This document shows, piece by piece, positions 32,425 through 45,140 of a stretch of 64,000 bases of DNA. How positions within the stretch are numbered: the first letter of the stretch is position 1; every line of letters begins with the position of its first letter. Made by a program: the position numbers and the translations under genes. Source of the stretch: Paragonimus westermani (taxonomy: Eukaryota > Platyhelminthes > Trematoda > Plagiorchiida > Troglotrematidae); contig QNGE01001241.1 of assembly GCA_008508345.1 (NCBI GenBank), positions 10,114 to 74,113 of the forward strand, in the 5' to 3' direction. The notes under the pieces were generated by a model. That model worked only from the letters and a program-made list of their open reading frames with translations. It made no database searches and was not told the origin of the DNA.

Positions 32425-35400
32425 CATGGTTCTCGCTACTGATTAGCATTTCGGGTCACGCGTAGATCATATAGGGCGGGCTATCAATCATACGGTCGCA
32501 AATCCTAGCTGGATTGCTGCATTTACTTCATCTATGCTTCCAATCCTTGACATACTCCAGCTCACCTGTTGCTTTCATTTTGCTTGGCACTAGACGTCAT
32601 GTAGTGTAAAGCCTAGAAGGGTAACTTGTACCATTCTAAACTGTGACTATAGGGCATGACGGTGGGGACTGTAAAACTGCGGTATAATAAAAGATAAGAG
32701 TGAAACTCGTTCACATAATTGAGGTTTCGGTGGATCCTGTACGAGAAGCTGAAACAGCTACTGGAATTTCTAAAATTGGGGAAAAAATACCTTCAGTGCC
32801 GACCTGTGTGGTATGTTTGGGACTTACAATTCGGTTTTCTTGTAACTGTGGAAGACGGTAGAAGTATGCATTACGTATATATTCAGAAGTGTCAAATCTT
32901 TCCAACCTTCGCTGTACTGTTACTCTGTGCGAGTAAGCAACCACACATTTGCAATAAATGTACAGATGATGTGGTATTTGGCGTGATCCAACCAACTAGT
33001 CTTCCGTTTTTGTCCCGATGGACGAGTTATCCAAACTAGCAAGTTGGTCAGAGCCTCACATCCAGTCTCTTTACACATCCAAATGTGTTAACATTTTTGC
33101 TCACGAGAAAGATTTCTCATGGAAAGCTTTCGAGTAAATGTCTCTCCATTTTTATAATCAGTGAATCTTTATCTCGACGACCTTCTGTTAATTGTCTGTG
33201 GATTGCTTTAAGTCAGAAAATTACATAGCCACCTCATGTCATTGATGTCCCAATCAGAATCCGGTGGCCTTCTTTTCGTATGCAGCGCTTAACTTCTTTT
33301 TCTGTTTTGCGTCACCTGGCTGAGAGATTTATTGGGTTTGTGCACTTCCACTGGGCGTGTTGTTCGTCTTTGCCTTCAGTAGTTTATCGACAGAGATCCT
33401 TGTACTTTTTGCTGGTTGCTTAGAATCCTGTTGCAATGACAATTTCCGTAAACAGTTCGTTGACTCAATTGTCTGCCGTCATTTCGCAGTTTACGAGCGT
33501 CTTTTGGTGATAAGCCCATCGCATGCCACTTACTGTCTATATTTTGCTCTCTCTAAACGTATTTTGACATCTTGTGTTAGATACCGATACAAACATTTAT
33601 TTACACTCACCAGTCTTAGTATTCTTTCGTTCTGCTTCATTTAGATCGAATTCTTCACACATATAACCTTGTTATTTCTGAACTTTACGCTAAAGCCAAA
33701 TTAGTGAAGTTTTTCACAGTTGGGACTGACTATGACCATTCTACTTAACCTCGCCCCAGTTTTCGTGGCTGTAGTTATTATTTTGTGACCTAAACGCACC
33801 TTCTTAATTGTTCTCCGTTTATTAAATACGTACACGTACGAAAAAGGTCTGGAAATCCAGCCTTGAGATGTATAAAGCATATTCTTGACTTGACTTCTGT
33901 TCGGGACTTTTGATATGATAAATATAAGCGAAGTTATTAGGATATCTTACTCAGCGTAGGCCTCTGGAAATGACGAACCCTACTTACACATTCTGTCAGT
34001 GTTCAAGCCCAACTCACTGCACTGTAGCCAAAGATGCGGAATCTTTCCTTGATTATATGAAAATACGGAAGACTTCCTCTGCAGCAACTGAACTGTGGGG
34101 TTGTTTAGTAGACCGTCTTCATCTGGTTTGGTTTTTATGTAAACTTATTTATTAAGCAAAACGTTTTTAAGTTGGTGTTCTTAGCATCCGCGCTGATCTG
34201 CGAATTCCATTTGGTGTTGGATTAATGACACAAGCAACTTGTCAGTAGGTTTCTCTCTGGAAGTGTTTTTAAGTAATCAGAAATTCTTGTAGCACGTTTG
34301 ATCAAATGGCTTTCAATCTCTTTCTTAGTCGTCTAAAAACTCATGATACCATTCATATCCATGTTGTTCTTATTGTATCACAAATAATCGCTTTTTTTTT
34401 TATAAAAACAAAGCGTTTATCGGCGTCTACATAAATCGCTGTGCAGTCCTGATACAGACTTCCAGCGAACAGCAATCCAATGCGCAATGATGTCAGTGTA
34501 CCACTATTGAAAACTGTACATTTTCGATTATCATACTTAGATCTATTCAGAAGATGCTATGGTGGGATGAAACGGATTTGATCCACTTCTTTTTCCGATT
34601 GCATTTTAACGCATCTGGTTCGTGTTTGGACCGTCGTTCACCCTTACTTAATGTCGATGTCTAAAACGTATACTTACACATACGGCGACTATATTAGACT
34701 AAAGTTCGGTGTGGTTTACAGTATAGGCTATATTCAGGTCAAACAGTATGTATAACAAAAACATGTATCCACAGAATTTCACCAAGTGGTTTCAGTTACA
34801 TTTATTCATGCATAATCTAACGAACAGCCATCGCCTATAGTTTCCCAATCTCTAACACTGTTTACTGTACCATCAGTCTTGGTGGTCGACAGCAGTACCA
34901 TATATGGTTGAGTGTCCCAGAAATATATGTACACCAGAGTGTGTAAATGGAAGCGTACTTGGCACAACACGGGCCACTTGTAGTGGTTGTTATATGCTAA
35001 TGTCTTTTGACTTCCAATATCACTAAACACGCGTGTGTAAACATTGGCCAGCGTGACTCAACATTTGAGAAACCAGAACGAGTTCAAACGCAGCTTTTGT
35101 TTTCTCTCCACTCCTGGCTTAGCTACTCCATTGTTTACTGCGAAGTCTATTTTTAGCACCAACTGCTGAATGGACAGTATACCCCTTGACAAGCCTATAA
35201 TGACACCTTAATTTCTCAGGCACGTTTTCTCATTTACGGCCCAGATTGACACCATCATCAAAGATATTGCGCAGGGACGTTACGTTCCACATTGAGTATG
35301 AGTTCCAGTCACGTTCATCGGTAATGGTCACGAGGAACCTACATGAACACTCAGGAGGGTATGTCTTGAGAGGGAGGTAGTATGGTAACCACAGCCCCAT

Positions 35401-38004
35401 TTCAGAACATTCTTAAATTCTAGAACTAATCTATACGCTACTTAGCATTGCATTGTTGAACCATGCCAGTCCCCTTGAATTTGCGGCGCGGTCAGTGGCA
35501 TCTGGAAACTCTCCAGTGCCACTATACTCTGCTGCATTCCTATTTAATGTTGCATTTTCACTCAGCGCATCTGAGATGTCTATCGAGAGTTTATCACTAG
35601 CCCACTGGTTCACATAATTAACCTTTTTAGGTAGGATAACATTACTGTGCGGCTCTGAGTGACAAAGTGTCCCACCAGTTGGTTTAGAAAAGATAGCGTT
35701 CGGCCCACTCTAAATGCCCTTGAAGTTAGTGTTGATCAACGTGGAACATTGTCTTTATCTTTTGGTATGCCAGACGAAGTTTTTTGAGTGTCCACTGTAT
35801 GATTCTTTGCAATGATCGGTTAAACTTTCAAAAGCACTGATGACTCTGTTTGGACGTGTAGTTTGTTAGTTTAAAATATCGGCTAGTTCCACTTTATTGA
35901 TTTTTACTTGAGTTGTTTATCGCGGTTATTATACCATAGTTTACGGATTCCGCAATAGCGAGGATATTGATCATGCGCCCGAACGTATTTGTGTGAGCAT
36001 TAGGAACCCTCTCTTTTTTAGCTGCCAGTTGCACTGGTCTCACTCAGCAAATAGATGTTACCTGCTGATCAATTCCATCTTGGTTAATGCCGATCATAGT
36101 AGGTTATGAAGCGGCTAGGATAATTTAAACTTATTATCTTTACTTAGACGAGCGCTAAAAGTGTTCTTGTAGGTTCATCGCTACCGTTTTTATGTTGTCT
36201 ATGGTTAAAAAAGCAAACTGAGTTTATTCCAAAGCATTTCCATGGTTCTTTCTGGAGATAACTTTCTTGTGGTAATGTCCGAAAATTGTTCTGTCTTGAC
36301 AGTCTCATTACTTGATTCAACACTCATGGGAGATTGTGTGCGGTGGCAGTGTGTATGTCTATGAACCATGCGTCCACTCTGTCTAGTTAAATCAGCTTGT
36401 TAAAAAACAAGTTAAATACTGTGGTCATCACTTCATATTTTTGAACATCAACAGCGTCTTAGCTAACCAGTTAACCAGACAAACCGAAGCGTGGTTTAGA
36501 TTTATCCCTCATCCGTCCAAACTAACGCTACACTCACTTGTACTATGAGGTTTCAATGTATTTTGGCCAGTTATCCATGTACATCACATTTATAAATTAC
36601 ATTCACTAACGGTAGACCTCATTACATCTTTGTCAAACGTAATCAGACGTAGTTACCAAATCTGATTCTCTGTCATTTAATAATTACTCAGTGGTGCCCT
36701 TGTTTTAGTTAATGTACCAATAAAGCGCGTCACGTGCTAAAGTCCTTGTTTTGCAGTGTCGTGGTGAGTGACCACTTCTCATCATATCAATGTATTTTTG
36801 AAAATTGTTTAAACTTGCCTCGCGTTTGGTTCATAAGTTCGAAGTAGTTTTTTTCATAGCGGATGAGCATTATATACAAGATAATTAAAATGGTTGTAAG
36901 AATCTATTAGTTTTTTGGTTGTGATCACTCGATATTCAGGTTTTTCTTGTGACATCTGATCGTTTTACACATTGAACCTGCTGAGTGCTGTTGGGTAGTA
37001 AAGGCATTCCATCAATACAACTTGGGTATCACTCGCAACTGGTCTCAGCTATCGTATCCCCATAGAAATTTTGGTCAGCTCCTTCCGAAAAGAAGCAACG
37101 TATTTGGGTTTCGTTCTTGTTTGCGCTCCCCACTAGTACAGAGCTGCGGCCACGTAATCGTGAGACAACCATGTTGACCACTACGTCGTTAAACTTACAT
37201 TAAGCACGACTGAATTATCGTATGCAAACGCTCAGCCGCACTCTCTTGTTGATGTTTGCACAATGTTCGCCAAATCATGAATTCAATCCAGCTTGAATCT
37301 GGTTCGCAAGCCGTTTAAAGTTATTGCCGAAATTCGGGTTTTTAGACGCAATTCACTCATGTGAACAATATATTTGAGGAGTGTTACTCATGACTCAACC
37401 TAACAAAACACGATTAATTCGCCTTGTACAACCCAGAACAGATCTAGTGATTCAGCAGATCACCAGTTTGCTTTCCCTTCAGGACTCAGTACCGTCATTT
37501 TCTTTCAACACTCGCAACTGCGTGAGCAGATTCGAAACATACTGGTAGACAATGGTAATCGATGTTATGGTAATGGTCATGGTATGGCTTTGCGTACTGT
37601 TATGGTTATCGCTGTAAGAGTTAAAGGTGGAAATTTTTGCACTTCGAGCCTTCCATGGAACTTAATTTTTTTGCTAACGGGGCGACTGCTGAAAATGAGT
37701 CTTTTGAGTGATGATCGCAGTAGTGGTTACCTTGTGCGATTATGTACATCAGATAAGATAGACTTGTTAAGGAAAACTAGGTTTAGATCTTCCTTCCAAG
37801 TTTGCTGAAGTTGAGTTGTGTGACTAAATAGTCAAGGGCCTTGTAACTAGTAGTTACGCTTCGGATCGCAGTAAATTGCGTACCGCTCACACGTGATCAA
37901 AGTGCAAACTGGGATGAAATGTACGGAGGACGAAACTGGCGGATCCGCATTCATTTGGAGATTGGAATTCGCTTAGACGGCATTTACCTACTAGCAAAAC
38001 GTTT

Positions 38005-38094
38005 CACACTGTATACTGGTGTTTTCCGTCAAATTAGATTATGTTTCCTTAAAAACATAATCTAATTTGACGGAAAACACCAGTATACAGTGTG
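38005..38094. repeat. Perfect inverted repeat, 42-bp arms and 6-base loop
   Basis: The left arm 38005-38046 and right arm 38053-38094 are exact reverse complements. They are separated by CCTTAA. Outside the arms complementarity stops. It could be a small foldback element, a recent templated inversion, a source of hairpin RNA, or an assembly artefact. No coding sequence or flanking target-site duplication is obvious. Confidence 0.95.
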
Positions 38095-38186
38095 CCAACT
38101 TTAAACGTCTCAACACTTCGGAGCACCATACTAGTATACTGAACGAAAACACAACACATTCAAAATTATACGCTGAAACACTCACG

Positions 38187-38262
38187 CACTGATTATGTCA
38201 CCTTGCTTGGTGATGAAACGTTTGCAACCCATATGCCAAGCTGGACGAACATATCAATACCA
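38187..38262 (+). repeat. 76-bp interspersed repeat with hammerhead-like layout, copy 1
   Basis: This aligns without gaps to 44263-44338 with 70 of 76 bases identical. It contains CTGATTA, a 6-bp hairpin stem (GTCACC/GGTGAT) and GAAACG. That is close to the C-U-G-A-N-G-A / stem II / G-A-A-A core of hammerhead ribozymes. In this copy the second conserved G of the box is T, which would be inactivating. It starts 92 bases after the perfect hairpin at 38.0 kb. Confidence 0.7.
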
Positions 38263-41200
38263 CGACCGGAAAATCAACAGGTGAAGCATGTGAACCTAGA
38301 AATATGGATAATTACAATGACCTGTGCAGTTGCGCTGGAACTGATAGTCTGGAAAACTGCTGGGACTGTTGGGTCAATCCCGTGGGTTTCTGAACATCTC
38401 ACTGGAGCCAGCAATGAGCGCGGAATTAAAAAATTCGCCTCAGACTAAACGGGACTTAACAGGAAAGAAGTTATAACTATACAGTAATCCGCTCATCCAA
38501 ACCCAAGTTCAGGATGATCAGCTCCTAAATCGCTTGTTCTTAATTGATACGACGATGTGCACCATTATCTGATTGTGCGCATGAATGATTTTGAGGGTCG
38601 GCATTAGTTCTGTCGGATACCTGTAACCCACTAAGAAATGGCATAACAAAGGTAAGAGCTCCCCGACCGTCTTGGCATTTCCTGTCTAGACGTCCTTAAT
38701 CAGTGTAATGTTTTTTTTAAAGTAGGAAGACAGACTCATGTGTTTGCTTGTTGTCGTGCGAAGAAATACGGCTACGCCGTGGTTTGTATCGCTGGTTTCT
38801 GGGTACTCAGTGTCACTTCCAACTTTTTGCCTTGTTTGCACAACTTATAGACAGACGTGAACCGTCTGACACCAGTACTCCTGGGCACTTTTCTGTGCTC
38901 GGCGGCCTGAATCTTTTGATTGTCTAACCGTTATCCAATATGGCTTCAATGACGGCTACACACTACTTTGTACTTGGCCGTAATGCAGGTGATGGTTATT
39001 TATGGATGATTGATTTTGCAAGTTGAAGCAACCTTTAAGAGCATCTACGTTGTGCCTACTTTGTGTAACGCTGTACTTTTGTCATTAGTGCCTGATTAAC
39101 CGGAGATGAATAAAGCGAACAGCAGGAGACCGCGCGAACTCTCGCGTAAAGTTGTGGAATTTAAACCCGATCAGTTGATTCTGTTGTCCTCTAAACAACA
39201 GTGCCATGTAACCGCCGTAGCTAGATTAGCCGAAGAGGTCGAAGTACTAGGCTCTGTCGAGTACTTTTCTTCGTCAGCAGTCTTAGCTGGAGAGTCTTGA
39301 ATAACTACTAGGTTCTGACTGCTAATAGTAGTGTTCTGTAGTCAGGCTCAGTTTCGTATTACTATAACTGTGTGTGCTGGCCGTTAATTCTTCGGCTACA
39401 CTTTTTGAACCTCTTTGATTTAAAATTGTAAGGAAGAACGAGCGTAGCACCAGTAAGATGTTTAAACATGATTTGGAATTCGCGTTCAAGTGTACACCTA
39501 GGAAAATAGATTATACTTGCTGGATTCTAGTCAAATCATTTTGCAATGAAAATGGTTTTTCACGTGGCTCCACATGAAGCATATTCGTTTTCAGTTGAAC
39601 GTTACTTATTTTACATACATTTCAAAAATTAAAGTTATTTTCTCTGTGGACCTAACGAATTTCCGTATACTCAGGGGGTGTGTTTTCAAAGTCTGTACTT
39701 CAATGAGATTGAAAATCAGAAAAAGTTATTTTGTACTTCGATACAAAGCGAATCGTTTTCACTCTTCCCGTGGACTAACACTTAATTGGTTGGCAACATT
39801 AATAATTAATGACTTCGTTGATGACAACACGCTTCTTTGAAGTCCAAAATAAGTGCTATAAATCTAAAAATTCTGATGCGTCCAAAGACTTGGCACAAAC
39901 GTTATTCGGGATAAATAACTTCTGATTTTTCAAAGCAACTTGTTTCTGTTCTCCTAGGCTATCGCTAATTCCGTTGGTTTTTTAAGCCGTTCAACTGGTG
40001 ATTGTTTATCACAGTTTTAATGCGCACACTGCAAATCTTTAAGAGTTGCTTTCTCACTAATTCATCACTAGCAGTGTCATGATCATTGACATCAATCGAA
40101 GGTGAGACTTTGTTGACATGTTACCCCGTAACAAACTATGTGTATAAATAATAACGGGACAAAAACCATATATAATATATGAATAAAAATACAAAACTAA
40201 GGGCAGAAGCCACGTAAGGCACATGGTACACCAATTATTCTACAGGTTTTGTGCGACCATTCAGTCTCTTCAATTGCTTTGTGGATTGTGAATCCCTTCG
40301 CTTGTACCAATTCGGATAGTTGTTTCTTATAGAGGTCTTCAAAATAATCCACGTTCTACCGTGTTTCACCGGTCAAGCTGTCACAACATGATATATTGCA
40401 TTTGAATGGGTTTTAATTTAAAATAACCTACATATCATATTGATTTGAAACTAATTTCGCGGAAATTCCTTCTCAACAGTTTGTTAGGCCGTGATATTCA
40501 GGTTCCCACGGAAATATAGCCTGTTTGGCAGTATGATCTCACTTATCATCGCAAACACTGAAATATGAACTCACCTTTTAAAAAGAGGTCATTGTCCCTC
40601 GTTCTCTCTCTTGGCAATAAACATAGGTCACCTTGTGCTGGCTGTGTATGCAGCTTTCGTGCCACTCCTTGGATTCAAGATGGACACTGCAAAACTTCCC
40701 AAACACTGGAAAGGAGTGATCAGCGCGTATAGGATTCCACTCGGCGTCTTTGCTATTGTACCGTTTCGAGCTTGTGTTTAGTCTCCCTAAGGTAACGTAG
40801 GATTCGGACTTTTGTTTCACATTCTATTACCTTTTGTTGCATAATTGTCATATCACTCTGCCTTTATAGTCATATCTGTTGGTGTTTAAAAGTGAGTACC
40901 ACACAGACGTAATTGCTCACCGACTTTTGTCACCAATTTGTTGGAACGAACACAAAAACTACCCAAAATCCATCTCATGTGGAAACTTATCGATTAAGTT
41001 ACAGTGTGTTACACTCTTTCCAACTTGGTTCTGTGCTTTTTTGTGACGAATTCTCACTAGAATAAAGTTTGACTGAAATATGTCAAAAATAACTTGTTCT
41101 TTCGTAAGGGCTGATCGAGTTCTCTCACGACGATTTATTATGGTTAATCCCTCGTTTAACTAACCGTAGTGTAGGTTTTGCCCTGTTACTGTTCTTTACG

Positions 41201-44200
41201 GACCATTAGTCATGTGTCACTCGTTTTAAGCATCCCGTAGAATTCGAAATTTGACAACGTTGTGAGCTGCTATTTCCGGCAATTTCCAAAAGGCTTTTAC
41301 AGTTGCGTTAGACCTGTGTGAATTGTATATTAAAGACAAAGTAGCACTACTCGTGAGACGACATTAAATTTGAGCAGTGAGGATTTCACTGTCTGGTTGG
41401 ACTGAGGTTTTCGAAGCAGCAGTGTGATGTTACTCTGCCTGTATCTTTCATCCGATACTTGCTTGTATACGTCTGGCGACTAAAGTTTCTCCGTGGTTTG
41501 GAGGGTGTAGTTAGTTTAATCCTTTCCTTATAATCGCAATTCCACGTAACCTTAAGTACACTTCGTTTGGAATGTCGACTGCTTATGCGTGTTGTGTCCA
41601 AGGCTGTCTGCAATCAGCTAGTCGTATTTTTTAAGGCCAAAGCCGCTAGTTTTAATCCAACCAACACACTGGCTGTTGGTTCTGAGGCATAGGTGTATTA
41701 TTTTAAAAACCTTGTATTGACTAGCACCAACTGGATAATCCAAAATCAGGAAATGTCCTGCTCTTAATTCTCTTTTTCAACCAGCAGCGTTCGCCTTCGC
41801 GGATTAGGATTTGTCTGGAACATCGAACCATATGCCACACAATGTCGAGTTGATGTTAACACAGCTTCCACTCGCATCGGACAGCTAAGGCAATTCAAAC
41901 TGCCGATCGACGTTTCTCCATCTTCCGTGTCAAGTAATGTTTGAACATAAGCACGTGACAAACCAGCTAGGCACTACATGTGCATGGAGATGAGGGAGGG
42001 TGAACATACGGCCACTTGACTCCAAACAGGTTTGTCACAGGCATAGTGGGAAAATGATGTTTACTATGGTGCAGGGTTGGGCGTTAATCTTCGACGGCTT
42101 TATGCTTTGCGTGTGGAAGAGTGGACATTACCAGGGTGATATTTGCTGTTTCGGCTAGGAGAACTTTGTAACTCGATATGCTTAGATGACGTGAAAGGAT
42201 GAATTGATATCACTTCGGTGTCAATTTGTATAAGGCTTGTACCAGTGTAGGCACCTATTCCAGTCTTATAATTCTGACATCTGTTTACAAAGCAGAAACT
42301 CGATACTATATAATTAAATTAGCTCTGTGCCGTGAAATGTTCGTATAATGCCGTCCGCCTATTTAGAAGAGAAGCAAAATGAAAAATAATTTGTCATAAT
42401 TCGTAATCAGCTCATTTCAATTTAGGAGGTATGTGGGAACAAGCTGATGTGTCTAAATGAACAAACTCGAGGTCTCAAAAATCACTCATTGATCCGTTTA
42501 CTTCTCGTGAACATGACCATCTCTCTGTGTGAGTGAGGGTTAGACAAGAATGTGGAACAACGGAGACCTGAACACATTTCTCGTGTGAGCAGAACGCTGG
42601 GTTAAGTATTGCCAAAGCGATTAATTTGGTCATAATCAGAATTCACTACGAATTTGGTGTTTTTAAAACGATTTTTGAGATATATTTGCATATATACTGT
42701 CTGACTTTGTTAATTACAGTGAGAACATTTTACAGATGTCGAATTCACCCTGTTGACGTTTCATTCAGTCGTTATGCACTTAACCTGGTACATACCACTC
42801 GGCTGAATACAGTAGACTGCCTCAAACATCGGGGAGAGGGGAAGAATTTGTTAATGATCCAATGTAAAACAAAAGTCCTTATCCGAGAAGTTGCTTGACG
42901 CGGTACTCACCGAACGATAGAGAAAGAAGTGTTTGGAACTAACGCATAATGTGGGAAATGATGTACCCGTGCAACGTTTCAAACGTTCCGCTTAGTGGAA
43001 AATTGATTGGAATACTGTCCTTGTTCATGCGCCTCTGACTACCACTCGCAAACAGTGGTTGAATTTGCAAATGTTTTAAACTAACTAACTTAGTTCATCT
43101 GAACCTCGCCTCCGGACTTGAGAAGTTTCAATTCTATTTCAAAAATTAATTTACGAGGAGCCATTGACTCCGGGACACATTTCCTCATTGAAATCACTAC
43201 ATTCCTGTGATGCTATCTTGTTCATAAAGTTAGATGGAGGCTTTTGAGCTGTTGCGATGAGTTAACCCGGTCACAGATAAGAGGAAGCGGAGTTCTACAA
43301 GAGAGAGAAAGAAAAATACACGTCTGCATTAGTGTACCGAAGACGAGACGAATTATATCGGAGGCTGAATTCAATATACTGAAGTCAACTGGTTTTGCTG
43401 TTCCATTTTTTGGATGGTCTATTCAATTCCCTTGAACAAATTACTTCAATTTCATCGATCACAGACGTGCAACTTCACCTATCACACAAATGAATAATCA
43501 TCTAATCAACTTAAAAAAATTCGTCCAAATGTTTCTTTATGACCCGCAGAAAAAGCTCAGGGTTCGTTGAATTTAAAATTTACAATTCATTGCACATGCT
43601 CAGCTAATTTTTCAGCTATTCACGAATATCCCGCAATCAATTCCATTCATAACTAAACTGATTACTCGAACACAGTGGTGGGATTTCCGGCTGAAATTAT
43701 CAAAAGGCTTCTTCTGCATTACGCGACCAAAATGTTTATATTCATTAGGGATTTACATCGACTGATGGATGAAGTGGCAGTAGGCTTTTCTGTAGAAGTG
43801 CAAACATCCAGGTCTGCCGTCTGTGGGGTTGATGAGTGGATGAATGTTTGTTTAGCAAACCAGTACAGGTGATTGACCGACAGCAGCCATCCACTCAGCT
43901 CAACGTTGAACTGAGGCGAACAAGTCTTATTTGTTTGAGGTGAAAGTGGTCCGATATCCAAATTGGTCCAAGGGAAAGGGTGGTTTTCGTAGAGAAATGT
44001 GGACGGGTAAAATTATTCATCTCTATAGCGTTCTTACCCTGAAACAAAGACAACTGGGACTCTTCCCCAAATTTACGCACAGTAGAAACCTACTCAAGGG
44101 ACATTCTGGTAGATGTACTTCGTTGTTCACTCATGTGGTACGAGAAACTGACTGTCTAGACACGTTTATTCTGCATAACCTAATCACCACACAAGCTGAA

Positions 44201-44262
44201 TATCTGATTGCTAGTACAGCGGAGGCTCAGTCAATGAGGAGGTAAGCCGGCGCTTACACCAG

Positions 44263-44338
44263 CACTGATGATGTCACCTCGCTTGGTGATGAAACGTTTG
44301 CAACCTAAATGCCAAGCTCGGCGAACATATCAATACCA
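44263..44338 (+). repeat. 76-bp interspersed repeat with hammerhead-like core, copy 2
   Basis: This copy has the consensus box CTGATGA (44265-44271), then one extra T, the stem GTCACC/GGTGAT closed by a 6-base loop, then GAAA (44291-44294). A hammerhead stem III could form between CGTTTGC and GCGAACA further on, with a mismatch near the cleavage position. I could not form a convincing stem I. An alternative hairpin pairs GCTTGG with CCAAGC. Hammerhead motifs are known in Penelope-like elements and in schistosome satellites; activity here is unproven. A short perfect hairpin (GTAAGC/GCTTAC) lies just upstream at 44242-44257. Confidence 0.6.
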
Positions 44339-45060
44339 AAACAATCAACCCTAGCTACAACCAACACCACCACTATTGGATGGATTGTACAATTCCATTC
44401 AGCCAAATCAAGACGAGAAGTGATTGCTGGTAACTGCCGAGTTGACTGATACCAGATTACGTAACCTAGTGCTCAGTTCACAAAACGGTTTGTTCAGGCC
44501 TTGTGAACCATTTGGTATCGCGTGGTCCATACTGCTGTCTCATCTGCATTGATGAGCCGTAAACCTATCGCATGTTCAGAGCTGCGGTAGGTTATGGCCA
44601 CTTTGAGTTTGGGAATTTAGGAATCTCCGCTGAGATGAGGATGTGCACTACTGGTCAGTTTTAACATAAGCGAAACTCTGATCCGGTGCCTATTTTTGAA
44701 AGACGCTGATTGAAGAGTTTACCTGTTTGCAAAAGGTGCAATCAAATTTGGATGAAGTTCAGCTTGAACTTGATTTAATTCCCGACTACTTATCATTAGT
44801 TGCGTGGATCTTTCATTTCACTTTTGCCTTCGTTTGCAATCGTTCTTGTTTTTAACAAAACGTTTTTACTTTTTGGATGACAGTCATCTGCACTAACAGG
44901 AAGTGTTTATGGAGAGAGCCTTCGTTAATTTTTGCAAACCACGTTTTAGCTGCTTAAGATTCAGAAAATGTTAATCTTGGTCTTTCTAAATGTCCAAAAT
45001 ATACGGAATTTTGGAGGCGTCTGAAATCTGGTTAACCGGTTCGCTCAGGAATGCAACACA

Positions 45061-45140
45061 TACAAAGGGGATGGGTAAAACTGTCAATACCGGGTTCACA
45101 TGAAACTGCGAATGGACAGTTTTTACTACCCTTTTGTGTA
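45061..45140. repeat. Imperfect inverted repeat, about 25-bp arms
   Basis: Left arm 45061-45085 and right arm 45115-45140 are largely complementary. The shared core is GGGTAAAACTGTC against GACAGTTTTTACTACCC, with one or two bulges and a spacer of about 29 bases. No coding content. A small foldback or decayed MITE is possible. Confidence 0.55.

Noticed and set aside
43675..44245. Two consecutive open frames (65 and 104 codons) just before the 76-bp repeat
   Set aside because: They were considered as Penelope-like element remains because of the neighbouring hammerhead-like motif, but no RT or GIY-YIG motif could be read.
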